The position numbers and the translations under genes are program-made. Shown piece by piece: positions 54,707 to 64,000 of a stretch of 64,000 bases of DNA; the stretch's first letter is position 1, and each line of letters opens with the position of its first letter. The stretch is from Schaalia georgiae DSM 6843 (lineage in GTDB: Bacteria > Actinomycetota > Actinomycetes > Actinomycetales > Actinomycetaceae), in contig NZ_AUBM01000010.1 of assembly GCF_000429245.1 (NCBI RefSeq), positions 62,001 to 126,000 on the forward strand. Direction: 5' to 3'. Below the pieces are notes generated by a model. That model did not search any database. It saw nothing but the letters and a program-made list of their open reading frames with translations, and had not been told where the DNA came from.

Positions 54707-55276
54707 TCACCGCTTCCCGCCGAGGACGAGCGCCATCATCTCGGCGCGCGTCGTCCCGTCGTTCATAATTCCGCGCAGGGCGCTCGTCACAGTCGACGAG
54801 CCCGGCTTGCGCACCCCCCGCATCGACATGCACATGTGCTCGGCCTCTATGACGACGATGACCCCCTGGGGGCGGAGCACCTCGTTGAGCGCGTCGGCGA
54901 TCTGCGCGGTGAGGCGCTCCTGCACCTGGGGGCGCCGCGCGTAGCCCTCGACGAGGCGGGCCAGCTTGCTCAGCCCAGTCACAACGCCCCCGCGCGGGAT
55001 GTACCCCACGTGGGCGCGGCCGTAGAACGGCAGCAGATGGTGCTCGCACACCGAGTGGAAGACGATGTCTCGCACCAGGACCAACTCGTCCGTGCCCGCG
55101 TGGAACTGGGTGCGCAGGCAGTCCCGTGGATCGAGGTCGACTCCCGCCAGCAGCTCCCGCCACGCCCTCGCCATGCGGCCCGGTGTGCCGACCAGCCCTT
55201 CGCGGCCCGGGTCCTCGCCCACGGCGACCAGCAGGTCCCGGCAGGCTCGCTCGACCGCGTCCGCGTCGAAGGTCAC
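54707..55276 (-). CDS. folE: GTP cyclohydrolase I
   Basis: First enzyme of folate synthesis (189 aa). The catalytic/zinc motifs are intact: [23 protein letters not shown] split around Cys and the two His, then [20 protein letters not shown] and [17 protein letters not shown]. It overlaps the ftsH stop by four bases. Confidence 0.96.
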   Translation of the reverse strand: MTFDADAVERACRDLLVAVGEDPGREGLVGTPGRMARAWRELLAGVDLDPRDCLRTQFHAGTDELVLVRDIVFHSVCEHHLLPFYGRAHVGYIPRGGVVTGLSKLARLVEGYARRPQVQERLTAQIADALNEVLRPQGVIVVIEAEHMCMSMRGVRKPGSSTVTSALRGIMNDGTTRAEMMALVLGGKR

Positions 55277-57354
55277 CTCGTCCGCCCCTCGTCCCGCGGA
55301 TCAGGACCAGCGGGGGCGCCGTCCCCAGTCGGCCCGTCCGCCGCCCCGGCGGCCGCCTGCGCCTCCCCCCGGTCGGCCGCCCCCTCGCCGGATCCGGTCG
55401 GCGAGTCGGGCACGCCCTTCGGCATCCCCATGACCGCGCCCTCGACAGCGGCGTCCGACTGGTAGTTCCACACGGGGCGCTCGGGCTGCTTGCGCACGTC
55501 CTTGAACAACTCCGCCAACTGCGACTCGTCCAGCGTCTCCTCCTCCAGCAGGCGCAGCGCCAGGCGGTCCAGGACATCGCGGTTGCGGGTGAGGATCTCC
55601 CACGCCTCGCGCATGGCGTCGTCCAGGAGGCGGCGGACCTCGGCGTCGATGACCGAGGCCATCTCGTCGGAGACGACCGCGCCCTCCTTGGGGCCGCCGC
55701 GGTGGCCGAAGGCCTCCACGTCCTCGTCCCCGAGCTTGACCATGCCGATGCGGTCGCTCATGCCGTAGTCCGTGACCATCGCGCGCGCCGTCTTCGTCGC
55801 CTGGGCAATGTCGTTGGCCGGGCCGGTCGACGGGTCGCGGAAGACGAGCTCCTCGGCGACGCGCCCGCCCATCGAGTAGACGAGGTCGTCGAGCAACTGG
55901 TTGCGCGTCTTGTTGAAGCGGTCCTCGGTGGGCATGACCATCGTGTAGCCCAGGGCCCGCCCGCGCGGCAGGATCGTCACCTTCGTGACCGGGTCGGTGT
56001 AGCGCAGGGCCGCCGCCGCCAGGGCGTGCCCGCCCTCGTGGTAGGCGGTGACCGCCTTGTCGTGGTCGTTCATCACGCGCGTGCGCTTCTGCGGGCCGGC
56101 GATCACGCGGTCGATGGCCTCGTCGATGGCGCGGTTGTCGATGAGATCCGCGTTCGAGCGGGCCGTGAGCAGCGCCGCCTCGTTGAGCACGTTCGCCAGG
56201 TCGGCCCCCGTGAAGCCCGGGGTGCGCTTGGCGATCTGGCGCAGATCCACGTCGTCGGTCATGGGCTTGCCCGCGGCGTGCACCTTGAGGATCGCCTCGC
56301 GGCCCCTGAGGTCGGGGGCCTCGACTGCGATCTGCCGGTCGAAGCGGCCCGGGCGCAGCAGGGCCGGATCCAGGATGTCCGGGCGGTTCGTGGCGGCGAT
56401 GAGGATGATATTGGCGCGCTCGTCGAAACCGTCCATCTCCACGAGCATCTGGTTGAGGGTCTGCTCGCGCTCGTCGTTGCCGCCGCCGATGCCGGATCCC
56501 CGGTGGCGGCCCACCGCGTCGATCTCGTCGATGAAGATGATCGCGGGGGCGTTCTTCTTCGCGCGGTCGAACAGGTCGCGCACGCGCGAGGCCCCGACCC
56601 CCACGTACAGCTCCATGAACTCGGAGCCGGAGATCGAGAAGAACGGGGCGTGCGCCTCGCCGGCCACCGCCTTGGCCAGCAGGGTCTTGCCCGTGCCGGG
56701 GGGTCCGTAGAGCAGGACGCCGCGCGGGATCCGCGCCCCCACCCTGTGGAACTTGTCCGGCGAGGACAAGAACTCGCGGATCTCCTCCAGCTCCTCGACG
56801 GCCTCGTCCTCGCCGGCCACGTCGGCGAAGGTCACGTCGGGGCGCTCCTGGTTGAACTCCTTGACACGGGACTGCGTGAAGCCGCCCATCATCCGCGAAC
56901 CGGACAAGCGGTTCATCAGGAAGTAGAAGGCGACCAGCAGGATCAGCAGGGGGACGACGAGCTGCGCCAACGCGCCCAGCGCCGACCCCTGGGGGCGCAC
57001 AGCGTTCCACCCCTTCGCCGGGACGGCGGCCTGCACGGCGTCGAGGATGTCCTTCGTCTGGGTGTAGGAGTACGAGAAGTACACGCTGCGGCCCAGGTTC
57101 GCCGTGGGATCCTCAACGCCCGTCCCCTGGTGCGTGTAGTCCTCCGTGAGGCCGAGGTTGACCTGCTGGATGCCCTCGTTGAGGACGACCCGCTCCACAG
57201 TGGAACCGCTGATCAGCGCCAGGCCCTCGGAGGTATCGACCCCGCGGGGCTGGAACGCCTGCCACACGAACCACCCCCCCAGCAGGAGGGCGACGAGCGG
57301 GACGATTGCCCACGCCAGGTTCACGCGGGGGTACTTGTTGGAGGTCTCGTTCAC
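55273..57354 (-). CDS. ftsH: ATP-dependent zinc metalloprotease FtsH
   Basis: Membrane AAA+ protease (693 aa). Two N-terminal helices flank a short external domain. The AAA module has Walker [17 protein letters not shown], Walker [13 protein letters not shown] and the SRH segment [20 protein letters not shown]. The protease has the zinc motif [10 protein letters not shown]. The C-terminal 60 residues are Gly/Pro/Glu-rich. It lies between hpt and folE, an arrangement conserved in actinobacteria. Confidence 0.96.
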   Translation of the reverse strand: MNETSNKYPRVNLAWAIVPLVALLLGGWFVWQAFQPRGVDTSEGLALISGSTVERVVLNEGIQQVNLGLTEDYTHQGTGVEDPTANLGRSVYFSYSYTQTKDILDAVQAAVPAKGWNAVRPQGSALGALAQLVVPLLILLVAFYFLMNRLSGSRMMGGFTQSRVKEFNQERPDVTFADVAGEDEAVEELEEIREFLSSPDKFHRVGARIPRGVLLYGPPGTGKTLLAKAVAGEAHAPFFSISGSEFMELYVGVGASRVRDLFDRAKKNAPAIIFIDEIDAVGRHRGSGIGGGNDEREQTLNQMLVEMDGFDERANIILIAATNRPDILDPALLRPGRFDRQIAVEAPDLRGREAILKVHAAGKPMTDDVDLRQIAKRTPGFTGADLANVLNEAALLTARSNADLIDNRAIDEAIDRVIAGPQKRTRVMNDHDKAVTAYHEGGHALAAAALRYTDPVTKVTILPRGRALGYTMVMPTEDRFNKTRNQLLDDLVYSMGGRVAEELVFRDPSTGPANDIAQATKTARAMVTDYGMSDRIGMVKLGDEDVEAFGHRGGPKEGAVVSDEMASVIDAEVRRLLDDAMREAWEILTRNRDVLDRLALRLLEEETLDESQLAELFKDVRKQPERPVWNYQSDAAVEGAVMGMPKGVPDSPTGSGEGAADRGEAQAAAGAADGPTGDGAPAGPDPRDEGRTR

Positions 57355-57377
57355 AACCGTCTTTCAGTTAGCGGTGG

Positions 57378-57932
57378 TCATTTCTGGTAGACGTGGGGCG
57401 ACAGCGTGCCCACGAAGGGCAGGTTCCGGTACTTCTCGGCATAGTCCAGGCCGTAGCCGACGACGAACTCGTCGGGGATCTCGAAACCGACGTACTTGAC
57501 GGGGACAGCGACCTTGGCGGCCTTGGGCTTGCGCAGCGTCGTGGCGATCTCCACCGAGGCCGCGCCCCTGCCCACCAGGTTCGACCGCAGCCACGACAGG
57601 GTCAGGCCCGAGTCAATGATGTCCTCGACGATCAGGACGTGGCGCCCGGTCACGTCCTGGTCGAGGTCCTTGAGGATCCTCACGACGCCCGAGGTCTTCG
57701 TGCCGGACCCGTAGGAGGACACCGCCATCCAGTCCATCTGCAGGGGCGTGCGGAGCTTCCTCGACAGGTCGGCCATCACCATGACCGCCCCCCGCAGGAC
57801 GCCGACCAGCAGGACCTCCTTGCCCGCGTAGTCCTCGTCGATCTGCCTGGCGAGCTCGCCCAGACGCCGGTCGAGGTCCTCCGCGGTGACCAGAACGTCT
57901 TTGAGGTCGTCTCCCATATCAGCGGCGTCCAC
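57378..57932 (-). CDS. hpt: Hypoxanthine phosphoribosyltransferase
   Basis: Purine salvage enzyme (184 aa). The PRPP motif VLIVEDIIDSGLTLSWL and the PPi loop LVGVLRGAVMVMADL are clear. I prefer GTG 57932 because GAGGA lies about five bases upstream; ATG 57917 (MGDDLKDVLV) is the alternative. The frame extends to 58319 over tilS. It is 23 bases before ftsH. Confidence 0.93.
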   Translation of the reverse strand: MDAADMGDDLKDVLVTAEDLDRRLGELARQIDEDYAGKEVLLVGVLRGAVMVMADLSRKLRTPLQMDWMAVSSYGSGTKTSGVVRILKDLDQDVTGRHVLIVEDIIDSGLTLSWLRSNLVGRGAASVEIATTLRKPKAAKVAVPVKYVGFEIPDEFVVGYGLDYAEKYRNLPFVGTLSPHVYQK

Positions 57933-58024
57933 TCGTTCCTCTTCTCTGCTGGCGTGCCATTGGGGCGTTAACGCGTCTAGCGTCTCATAGTTCGTGGCAC
58001 CAGTGCGCACGCTACGGCGTTTTC

Positions 58025-59101
58025 TCACTGTGAGCGAAGCGGCCCCGCCTCGATCACCGCCCGCTCCCCCGCGCCGGAGCGCGCAACCACGACGCGCGGG
58101 AGGTTGAGCGGCCCCTGGCCCCTCCACGCGGTGACGAGCGCGTCCACCGCTTCGACGTGCCCGGCCGCCAGGGAGCCCCCGGGGACACCGGCGTCGCGCA
58201 GGAAGGACGCCAGGACGCGCCCGCGCACCGCCCTGGGAAGACCCTCGAGCGCCTTCACGCGGATCGACCGCGCGCCCCCCTCGCCCCGGACCTCTGACGC
58301 GCGCACCCGCTGCGCCCACGAGGCCAGCGCGTCGTCGTCATCGGCCGCCGCCGCCGCGCTCCTGGCCAGCCCGGGAACCGGATCGGCGCCCAGGGCCCGG
58401 GCGAGTGCGGGCAGCGCCCGGTGCCGCACCGCCGCCCGGCGCAGGGCGCTTCCGTCGGCGGCGCGCCACGGCCCGTCGGGGTCGTTGGTCGGATCGGAGC
58501 GGGGGACCAAACCCATCTGCGCGCACGCCCCGGCGGTGTCGGCGCGCCGGACCCCCAGCAGGGGCCGCAGCCACACGGTGCCGTCGGCGTCGGCGCGCCG
58601 CGGCGACATGGCCCGCAGGCTGCCCGCCCCCGAGCCCCGCGCCAGGCGCAGTAGGACCGTCTCGGCCTGGTCGTCCATCGTATGCCCCAGCAGGACGGGC
58701 GAACCCGAGGCCTCGCGCCGCAGGGCCTCCATCCTGGCGGCGCGCGCATTGCCCTCCGGCCCGGCCGCCCCAGCGGCCGCGTCCACGGCCACGACCTGGG
58801 GGACTGCCCCGAGAGAGCGCGCCAGCTCCGCGACGGCGTGGGCCTCGTGCCCCGAATCCGGGCGGAGGCCGTGGTCGACGGTGACGGTGCGGACATCGAT
58901 GCCCATACGCGTTCCCGAGTCGATGGCGGCGGCGGCGAGGGCGAGGGAGTCCGCTCCCCCCGACAGCGCGACGACGATGCGGTCGGGGGGGGAAGCGCCC
59001 AGGCTGCGCAAGCACCCGCCCACGGCCAGGGACACGCGCGCCAGCGGGCCCCGCGGGTTCGCGCCGACCAGTCGGCTCGCGCGCCTCAGCTCAGCGCACA
59101 C
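58025..59101 (-). CDS. tilS: tRNA(Ile)-lysidine synthetase
   Basis: PP-loop ATPase (358 aa) that adds lysine to C34 of tRNA-Ile, changing AUG to AUA reading. The PP-loop IVVALSGGADSLALAAAA is near residue 45, with HGLRPDSGHEAHAV and LLGHTMDDQAETVLLRL following. The start is GTG 59101, overlapping the upstream gene by 11 bases. Length matches short actinobacterial forms without the full C-terminal domain. Confidence 0.92.
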   Translation of the reverse strand: MCAELRRASRLVGANPRGPLARVSLAVGGCLRSLGASPPDRIVVALSGGADSLALAAAAIDSGTRMGIDVRTVTVDHGLRPDSGHEAHAVAELARSLGAVPQVVAVDAAAGAAGPEGNARAARMEALRREASGSPVLLGHTMDDQAETVLLRLARGSGAGSLRAMSPRRADADGTVWLRPLLGVRRADTAGACAQMGLVPRSDPTNDPDGPWRAADGSALRRAAVRHRALPALARALGADPVPGLARSAAAAADDDDALASWAQRVRASEVRGEGGARSIRVKALEGLPRAVRGRVLASFLRDAGVPGGSLAAGHVEAVDALVTAWRGQGPLNLPRVVVARSGAGERAVIEAGPLRSQ

Positions 59102-59933
59102 GGGCCAGCCACAGGCGCGGATCCTCGTACTCGGCGGCGGTGGGCAGCGCGTCCAACGAGGACAGCAGGACCTCGAGCGCCCCCTCGTGCACGACCGCGC
59201 GGGCGAAGCCCTCGGTCTGGGCGTGGATCTGCGCGACCCCCGTCAATGGGACGCCCGCGCCCTGGCAGGCGTGCACCAGCGCGACGCCGCCAATATTGGC
59301 GCGGCGCTCACGCAACCACTGGACGGAGGGCAGGTCCCGGGGCGTCAGGGCGTCCATCTGCGCCGTCGGCAGCGCGTCGAGCAGCAGGACCACGCGCACG
59401 AGGTCGTCGGAGCGCGCCGGCAGGTGGTGCATGAGGTCGGCGATGTAGGGGATCAGGAAGGGCGCGTGGGTGAGGTGCACCCCGCGCAGGCCCGTGGTCA
59501 GGGACACCCACTTGCACCAGTCGGACTGGTCCAGGGCGTAGCGGCGCGCGTCCGACAGCACGTTCGGGGCGACCAGGACCCTGCCCGGGTCAGCGACGTT
59601 CCAGATGCCGGTCGCGGTCCTCATGAGGGAACGCAGGATCACGGCCTGGGAGGCGAGCACCAGGGGGGAGCGCTTGCCCGTGGTGTGCTCCATTATGGTG
59701 CCGACCACGCGGGTCAGGCCCCTGCGGTCCACGACCAGGGTCGGGGAGTCGGCCACGGCGGCGCTCGCCTCCACCAGCCCCGTCAAGGCGAGGAGGCGGC
59801 GGTTCGACCAGGCGACGGACTTGCGCAGGCGGGCGACCACCGCCGCGGCGCCCATCGGGGAGGCCGGGGGGCCGGCGTGGGACACGGCGGCGAGGGCGTT
59901 GGCGACGGCTTTCGGACCGAATGGCATCTCCAT
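59091..59933 (-). CDS. DUF2342-like protein lacking the HExxH motif
   Basis: Protein of 280 aa, related to the zincin-like DUF2342 family that usually sits between dac and tilS in actinobacteria. The alignable stretch is VAPNVLSDARRYALDQSDWCKW followed by VSLTTGLRGVHLTHAPFLIPYI. Family members, as I recall them, carry an HExxH-type zinc motif at this position (LHExTHRVQF); here it reads LTTGLRGVHL. The protein is also shorter than typical. It is probably not a metalloprotease and may have a structural or regulatory role. Assignment rests on this segment and the synteny. Confidence 0.65.
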   Translation of the reverse strand: MEMPFGPKAVANALAAVSHAGPPASPMGAAAVVARLRKSVAWSNRRLLALTGLVEASAAVADSPTLVVDRRGLTRVVGTIMEHTTGKRSPLVLASQAVILRSLMRTATGIWNVADPGRVLVAPNVLSDARRYALDQSDWCKWVSLTTGLRGVHLTHAPFLIPYIADLMHHLPARSDDLVRVVLLLDALPTAQMDALTPRDLPSVQWLRERRANIGGVALVHACQGAGVPLTGVAQIHAQTEGFARAVVHEGALEVLLSSLDALPTAAEYEDPRLWLARVR

Positions 59934-59938
59934 GGGTC

Positions 59939-61288
59939 CTAGTTTAGCGAGACGAGTCCCTCCTCGAAGGAGTCCAGGAGTCCGCGCGCCGAAACGGCCC
60001 GCTCGGCGGGATCCTGGACGCCGACCGCGACAACGAGCGTGCGCCCGCCCTGGGTGGTGAGGACGCCGGACAGCGACGCGACCGCGGCCAGCGACCCCGT
60101 CTTCGCCTGCACGTTGCCCACTGCGGGGGGATCGGTGAAGCGCGTGGTGAGCGTCCCCTGCAGGCCCGCCCAGGGCAGGGACTCGATGAGGTCGCGCGCG
60201 CCCGCATTGGACGAGGACATCGCCGCGCGGAGCACCCCCACCAGGGTCCGGGCGGTGAGGCGGTCGTTGGACGACAGCCCCGAGCAGTCTTCGAGGTTGA
60301 GCCCGTCGGTGGGCACGCCCGCACTGGTCAACGTCGACACGAGGTTGCCGACTGAGCCCGCGAAAGTCGTCGGGGCGCTCGCGGCCGCGGCGGCCAGGTG
60401 GCAGTACTGGTCGGCCACAGTATTGTCCGAGTGGTGGAGCATCCAGCGGATCTGCTGGCCCATGGTGGCCGATTCCACCGAGGCCAGAGAAGCCGCTCCC
60501 TGCGGGGCCGCGGCCGCCGAACCGAGGTCGGTGGCCACGCCGTTGGACTCGAGCGCCGCAGCGAAGACCTCGGCTGCCCGTAGAGCGGGATCCTGGTGGA
60601 AGGAGTTGGCCTGCGGCTCGGTGCGACCCGCGTCAATGGCGATAGCACCGACAGCGCCCGCGTAGTTCCCCACCTCCTGCGCGTCCCACGCGCCCAGGTG
60701 GGCCTCGCCCTCGAAGAGGGAGCCGCGCCAATCGACGCGGGCCGAGGAGACCCCCTGGCCCTTGAGCGCCTCGGCGGCGCGCGCGGCCAGGGTCGCCAGG
60801 CCCGCGCGCCCGTTGATGGCGCTGGCGTCGGACTCGCCCTCGCCCAGCAGCAGGTCCCCCTCCCCGTCCAGGTAAACCGTGCCGCCGCTGTACAGGGCGG
60901 TCGTCGTCAGGGTGGCGGAGGGGTCGAGGTGGGTGAGGGCGGTGAACGCGGTGAGCGTCTTGGTCACCGAGGCGGGCGTGTGCGCAGTGCCCGCGGCCGC
61001 GTCGAGGAGTTCCTCCCCCGTCGCCCCGTCGACGACCAGGCCCCACGCCGTGAAGCCACCCGCGGCGGCCGACTGCTGGACCTCCTCCCACAACCCCGCG
61101 ACATCCGCGGCGGACACCGGGTTCCCCTGCCCCCCGGCCGCCGCCTGCGCCGCCTGGGCGGGCCTGGCGCTCATGGTGGGGGGCGGCGCCGCCTCCGGCG
61201 CCTGCGGATCGCACGCGGCGAGGCAGCCAACCGTCATCACCGCGAGCGCCGATGCGCATACAATTGCAGTGTTAGACCGTCGTCGCAT
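59939..61288 (-). CDS. dacB: D-alanyl-D-alanine carboxypeptidase (PBP4/DacB family), lipoprotein
   Basis: Peptidoglycan-trimming penicillin-binding protein (449 aa). The N-terminal lipobox CLAACDPQ follows a hydrophobic signal. Active-site motifs are PASVTKTLTAF (SxxK), LHHSDNTVAD (SxN) and VQAKTGSLAAV (KTG). It starts 103 bases from divergent ppa and ends six bases before the DUF2342-like gene. Confidence 0.93.
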   Translation of the reverse strand: MRRRSNTAIVCASALAVMTVGCLAACDPQAPEAAPPPTMSARPAQAAQAAAGGQGNPVSAADVAGLWEEVQQSAAAGGFTAWGLVVDGATGEELLDAAAGTAHTPASVTKTLTAFTALTHLDPSATLTTTALYSGGTVYLDGEGDLLLGEGESDASAINGRAGLATLAARAAEALKGQGVSSARVDWRGSLFEGEAHLGAWDAQEVGNYAGAVGAIAIDAGRTEPQANSFHQDPALRAAEVFAAALESNGVATDLGSAAAAPQGAASLASVESATMGQQIRWMLHHSDNTVADQYCHLAAAAASAPTTFAGSVGNLVSTLTSAGVPTDGLNLEDCSGLSSNDRLTARTLVGVLRAAMSSSNAGARDLIESLPWAGLQGTLTTRFTDPPAVGNVQAKTGSLAAVASLSGVLTTQGGRTLVVAVGVQDPAERAVSARGLLDSFEEGLVSLN

Positions 61289-61391
61289 GGAAGTCCCTTC
61301 GTGTCGTGCCTAGGTGCCACACTAGCGGGCGATGCCGACGATCCCAACCCGTTCGCGCGCGGCGCGCGGCACAATCGAGACGGAGGACACA

Positions 61392-61886
61392 ATGGAGTTC
61401 GATGTGACGATCGAGATCCCCAAGGGGAACAGGAACAAGTACGAGATCGACCACGACACCGGACGCATCCGCCTGGACCGCATGCTCTTCACGTCCACGC
61501 GCTACCCCGACGACTACGGCTTCATCGACGGAACCCTCGGCGAGGACGGCGATCCCCTGGACGCCCTGGTCCTGTTGGAGGAGCCGACCTTCCCCGGCTG
61601 CGTCATCCGCTGCCGCGCGCTGGGCATGTTCCGCATGCGCGACGAGAAGGGCGGCGACGACAAGGTCCTGTGCGTGCCCAGTGCCGACCAGCGCGCCTCC
61701 TGGCGCACCGACATCGAGGACGTCTCGGAGTTCCACCGCCTGGAGATCCAGCACTTCTTCGAGGTCTACAAGGACCTCGAGCCCGGAAAGAGCGTCGAGG
61801 GCGCCCACTGGGTCGGCCGCGAGGAGGCCGAGGAGGAGATCCGCCGTTCCTACGAGCGCCTGAAGGAGCACGAGGCCGGGCACTAG
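61392..61886 (+). CDS. ppa: Inorganic pyrophosphatase
   Basis: Family I soluble pyrophosphatase (164 aa). Active-site residues appear in [37 protein letters not shown] and [11 protein letters not shown] chose ATG 61392, five bases after GGAGG; the frame opens at 61332 in promoter sequence. Confidence 0.96.
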   Translation: MEFDVTIEIPKGNRNKYEIDHDTGRIRLDRMLFTSTRYPDDYGFIDGTLGEDGDPLDALVLLEEPTFPGCVIRCRALGMFRMRDEKGGDDKVLCVPSADQRASWRTDIEDVSEFHRLEIQHFFEVYKDLEPGKSVEGAHWVGREEAEEEIRRSYERLKEHEAGH

Positions 61887-61998
61887 GGCGCGAGGCCCGT
61901 CGCGCGCGTTGGCGCGTGGCGACCCATTCATGACCAGGTTCCGCGGCAGCGCCGCCGCGGAGGGGAAACGGCGTCGGGGCGGCGCGCGCTTCCCCCGC

Positions 61999-62039
61999 GC
62001 CAACCGCGATCGGGCACCGGCCTAGGGTAGGCCCTGCGG
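61999..62039. repeat. 41-bp direct repeat, left copy
   Basis: Begins GCCAACCGCGATCGGGCACC and ends with CTAGGGTAGGCCCTGCGG. The second copy at 62871-62911 differs at four positions. A further shared block, GCGCGCTTCCCCCGCG, precedes each copy at different distances. The pair brackets the 2H phosphoesterase gene. Confidence 0.85.
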
Positions 62040-62080
62040 TGCGCGCACGAGCACCGGCCCTCCCCGCGGAAGGAGTTCGC

Positions 62081-62782
62081 ATGGAAACACTTCATGAGTT
62101 CGACGAGCGCATCGGATCGTTCCAGACCGACTCGGTCCCCTACGAGCCGGTGTTCGCACTGCCCCCGTCACTGGAGGAGAAGGTGGCTCCGCGCTCTGGT
62201 TCGCTGCTGCCTTTCCACGGGGACACGGTCGCTTACTTCCTCGACGACCGGGTCCGGGATCTCGTCGGATCGATCGCGAGCAGCCTCCATGCTCGTTTCG
62301 GCGAGTCGCTGTCGCTGCCGCTGCCAGTGGAAATGGCGCACGTGACGCTCCACGACCTCCACGCCTCCCCGGACCGGGCCCAGGTCCGGCCTCTGGTGGA
62401 GGCCAGCTCGGCGCGCGCGACTGGGCTCGTCGCACGTGCGCGCCGGATCGGTCCCATCCGCACGATGTGCACCACGGTGTTCAACATGATGAACACGAGC
62501 GTTGTCATCGGGGTCAGGGCCGTGGACGAGGAGGAGCACCGCAAGCTGTTGACCGCCCGGGGCTTGTTCGACGAGGTCGTCCCCTCTGGGCCGTTCACGC
62601 CCCACATCACCTTGGCCTACTACCGGCCGGCGATGCCCGTGCCGCTGCCCCCGGAGGAGTTCCGTGACGCGCTCGCGCAGCTGACCGGAAGAACCACGGG
62701 CGTTCCCGTCGTGCTCGCGCCCGAACGCCTGCATGCCCTGCGGTTCGACTCCATGGGCAACTACTGGGCGGTTCAGCACTGA
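62081..62782 (+). CDS. 2H phosphoesterase superfamily protein
   Basis: Protein of 233 aa with two HxT motifs, AHVTLHDL and PHITLAYY, at about residues 87 and 184, as in RNA ligase/cyclic phosphodiesterase 2H enzymes. The substrate is unknown; small-RNA ends or cyclic nucleotides are possible. AAGGAG precedes the ATG by six bases. The frame opens at 62039 inside the repeat. The gene is flanked by 41-bp direct repeats, which suggests a discrete insertion. Confidence 0.83.
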   Translation: METLHEFDERIGSFQTDSVPYEPVFALPPSLEEKVAPRSGSLLPFHGDTVAYFLDDRVRDLVGSIASSLHARFGESLSLPLPVEMAHVTLHDLHASPDRAQVRPLVEASSARATGLVARARRIGPIRTMCTTVFNMMNTSVVIGVRAVDEEEHRKLLTARGLFDEVVPSGPFTPHITLAYYRPAMPVPLPPEEFRDALAQLTGRTTGVPVVLAPERLHALRFDSMGNYWAVQH

Positions 62783-62870
62783 GCCCGGCTCCGGGACGCG
62801 AGAACGCAGTCCGGGGCGGTGCGCGCTTCCCCCGCGTCCACCGCCCCGGACTGCGACCACTGGCACCGCC

Positions 62871-62911
62871 GCCAACCGCGACCGGGAACCGGTCTAGGGT
62901 AGGCCCCGCGG
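62871..62911. repeat. 41-bp direct repeat, right copy
   Basis: Matches 61999-62039 at 37 of 41 bases. It lies between the 2H phosphoesterase stop and the stop of the convergent NlpC/P60 gene. Confidence 0.85.
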
Positions 62912-62940
62912 ACAGATGGCCCCGTCCGCGGGCTCCGGCC

Positions 62941-64000
62941 TCACAGCCTCACGGCGTAGGGCATGATCGACCCCCAGCTGTAGACGCCGGTGATCCGCAC
63001 GGGGACGCCGAAGGTGGGCGCCTCGATCATCTGGCCGCCGCCGAGGTACATGGCCACGTGGTATATGCCGGACTGGGCGCCGTTGGACGACCAGAAGATG
63101 AGGTCCCCGGGCTCCATGGAGTTGATGGACACGTGGGTGCCGTAGCCGTACTGGGCGCGGGACAGGTGCGGCAGACTGACCCCCGCCCGGGCCCACGCGA
63201 GCATAGTGAGTCCGGAGCAGTCGACGCCGCCGTAGGACTCGCCGCCCCATACGTAGGGCACGCCCAGGTAGCTCTTCGCGGCGGCGATCGCCGTGGCGGC
63301 CCCGCCCGACCCCCACGAGGAACCGCCGCCATCGTCGTCGGAGGAGTCCTCGATCTCGGGGGTGCGGCTCGGGGGCGTGTAGCCCGAGTCCGAGTCGTCG
63401 TCATCGCCCCCACCGACCGACGGGGCGGGCGCAGCCTGGGCCGCAGCGGCCTGCCTCGCGGCCTCCTCGGCCGCTGCCTGGGCGGCGGCCTCCGCAGCGG
63501 CCCTTGCGGCAGCCTCGGCCGCCGCCTGGCGCTCGGCCTCGAGGGCGGCCTCGCGCTGCTGGATGAGGTCGACGGTGGTGTTCTGCTTCTTGGCGAGCTC
63601 CTCGACGTAGGCGCTGCGCTGCGCCTCGACGGTGCGCTGCTGCGCCTGGGCGCTGGAGGCGGCCGCATTGGCGGCGTCCGTGCGGGCCTGGACCTCGTCG
63701 GTGGCGCTCTGCTGGGCGGTCAGGGCCTGCTCGGCGGCCCCCCGCATGACGTTGGCGACCTGCTCCAGGGCGGCGACGTTCTGCATCTTCGTCTCCGCGG
63801 AATTGGAGAAGGAGTCGATGGAGCTCTTCTTCGTCTCAACCGTGCGAAGCCCGTCGGAGTCGAGGTAGGGGGCCAGGGCGTCCAGGGAGGCGTTGCCGTC
63901 GCGGTAGGCGGTCTGGGCGATGGAGGCGATCTGCTTCTTGCCCTCCTCGAAGTCCGCCTGCGCCTGGGCGGCGTCGGCCTGCGCCTGGGCGGACGTCGCC
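62941..64000 (-). CDS. NlpC/P60 peptidoglycan hydrolase, RipA-like (partial)
   Basis: Secreted cell-wall endopeptidase; its N-terminus lies beyond the right window edge. The visible part begins in a coiled coil rich in Ala/Gln/Glu, followed by an alanine-rich EAAARAAAEAAAQAAAEEAA stretch and an acidic Asp/Ser/Gly linker. The C-terminal NlpC/P60 domain has YGGVDCSGLTMLAWARAG (catalytic Cys) and SGIYHVAMYLGGGQMIEAP (catalytic His). No in-frame stop occurs between 62941 and 64000, so the ATG at 63786 is internal. Confidence 0.9.
   Translation of the reverse strand, partial: ATSAQAQADAAQAQADFEEGKKQIASIAQTAYRDGNASLDALAPYLDSDGLRTVETKKSSIDSFSNSAETKMQNVAALEQVANVMRGAAEQALTAQQSATDEVQARTDAANAAASSAQAQQRTVEAQRSAYVEELAKKQNTTVDLIQQREAALEAERQAAAEAAARAAAEAAAQAAAEEAARQAAAAQAAPAPSVGGGDDDDSDSGYTPPSRTPEIEDSSDDDGGGSSWGSGGAATAIAAAKSYLGVPYVWGGESYGGVDCSGLTMLAWARAGVSLPHLSRAQYGYGTHVSINSMEPGDLIFWSSNGAQSGIYHVAMYLGGGQMIEAPTFGVPVRITGVYSWGSIMPYAVRL

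Overview
The window comes from a high-GC Gram-positive actinobacterium. The best fit is the Actinomycetaceae (an Actinomyces or Schaalia-like organism). This is inferred from gene content, not from a database search: complex I with menaquinone synthesis, BldC beside the 32-residue ribosomal protein bS22, DisA/RadA, a sortase-type surface protein, a FolB-FolK fusion and a RipA-like hydrolase. I found no rRNA, tRNA, CRISPR array or intact insertion sequence.

Layout. 1-11.4 kb (minus strand): a geranylgeranyl-reductase-like flavoprotein followed by nuoA to nuoJ, with nuoJ cut by the window edge and most junctions overlapping by a few bases. 11.6-19.6 kb: a carbohydrate locus with two ABC permeases, a solute-binding lipoprotein and a GH36 alpha-galactosidase on the minus strand. 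Divergent from it are a cell-wall-anchored DUF4832-type protein and a ROK regulator. 19.6-24.7 kb: a decayed IS5-type relic and a four-gene catabolic set (Gfo/Idh/MocA oxidoreductase, SIS-domain isomerase/deaminase, ROK kinase, class II aldolase), bracketed by inverted sequences that look like IS ends.

24.7-39.5 kb holds the menaquinone genes menG, menF, menD, menC, menB, menE and menA in mixed orientation. Interspersed are an HtrA-like protease, an Excalibur lipoprotein, an L,D-transpeptidase and a 1.7 kb gene-free tract full of long inverted repeats. 39.5-43.1 kb looks like a ribonucleoside salvage group: an MFS transporter and a nucleoside hydrolase, divergent from a ribokinase across a 61-bp tandem repeat.

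43.4-50.1 kb: a small membrane protein, a histidine phosphatase, bS22 and BldC, then a plus-strand run trkH-trkA-radA-disA that places potassium uptake beside c-di-AMP synthesis. 50.2-64 kb (mostly minus): a membrane protein, then a folate/proteostasis group (hpt, ftsH, folE, folP, folB-folK fusion, DUF3180), then tilS, a protein resembling DUF2342 without its metal motif, and a D-Ala-D-Ala carboxypeptidase. Last come ppa and a 2H phosphoesterase on the plus strand, and a truncated NlpC/P60 hydrolase at the right edge.

How it fits together: complex I passes NADH electrons to menaquinone, which the men genes make and the reductase probably modifies. The sugar and ribonucleoside loci feed carbon into central metabolism. 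The main puzzles are the hairpin-repeat tract at 33.7-35.4 kb and the bracketed catabolic operon at 19.6-24.7 kb.
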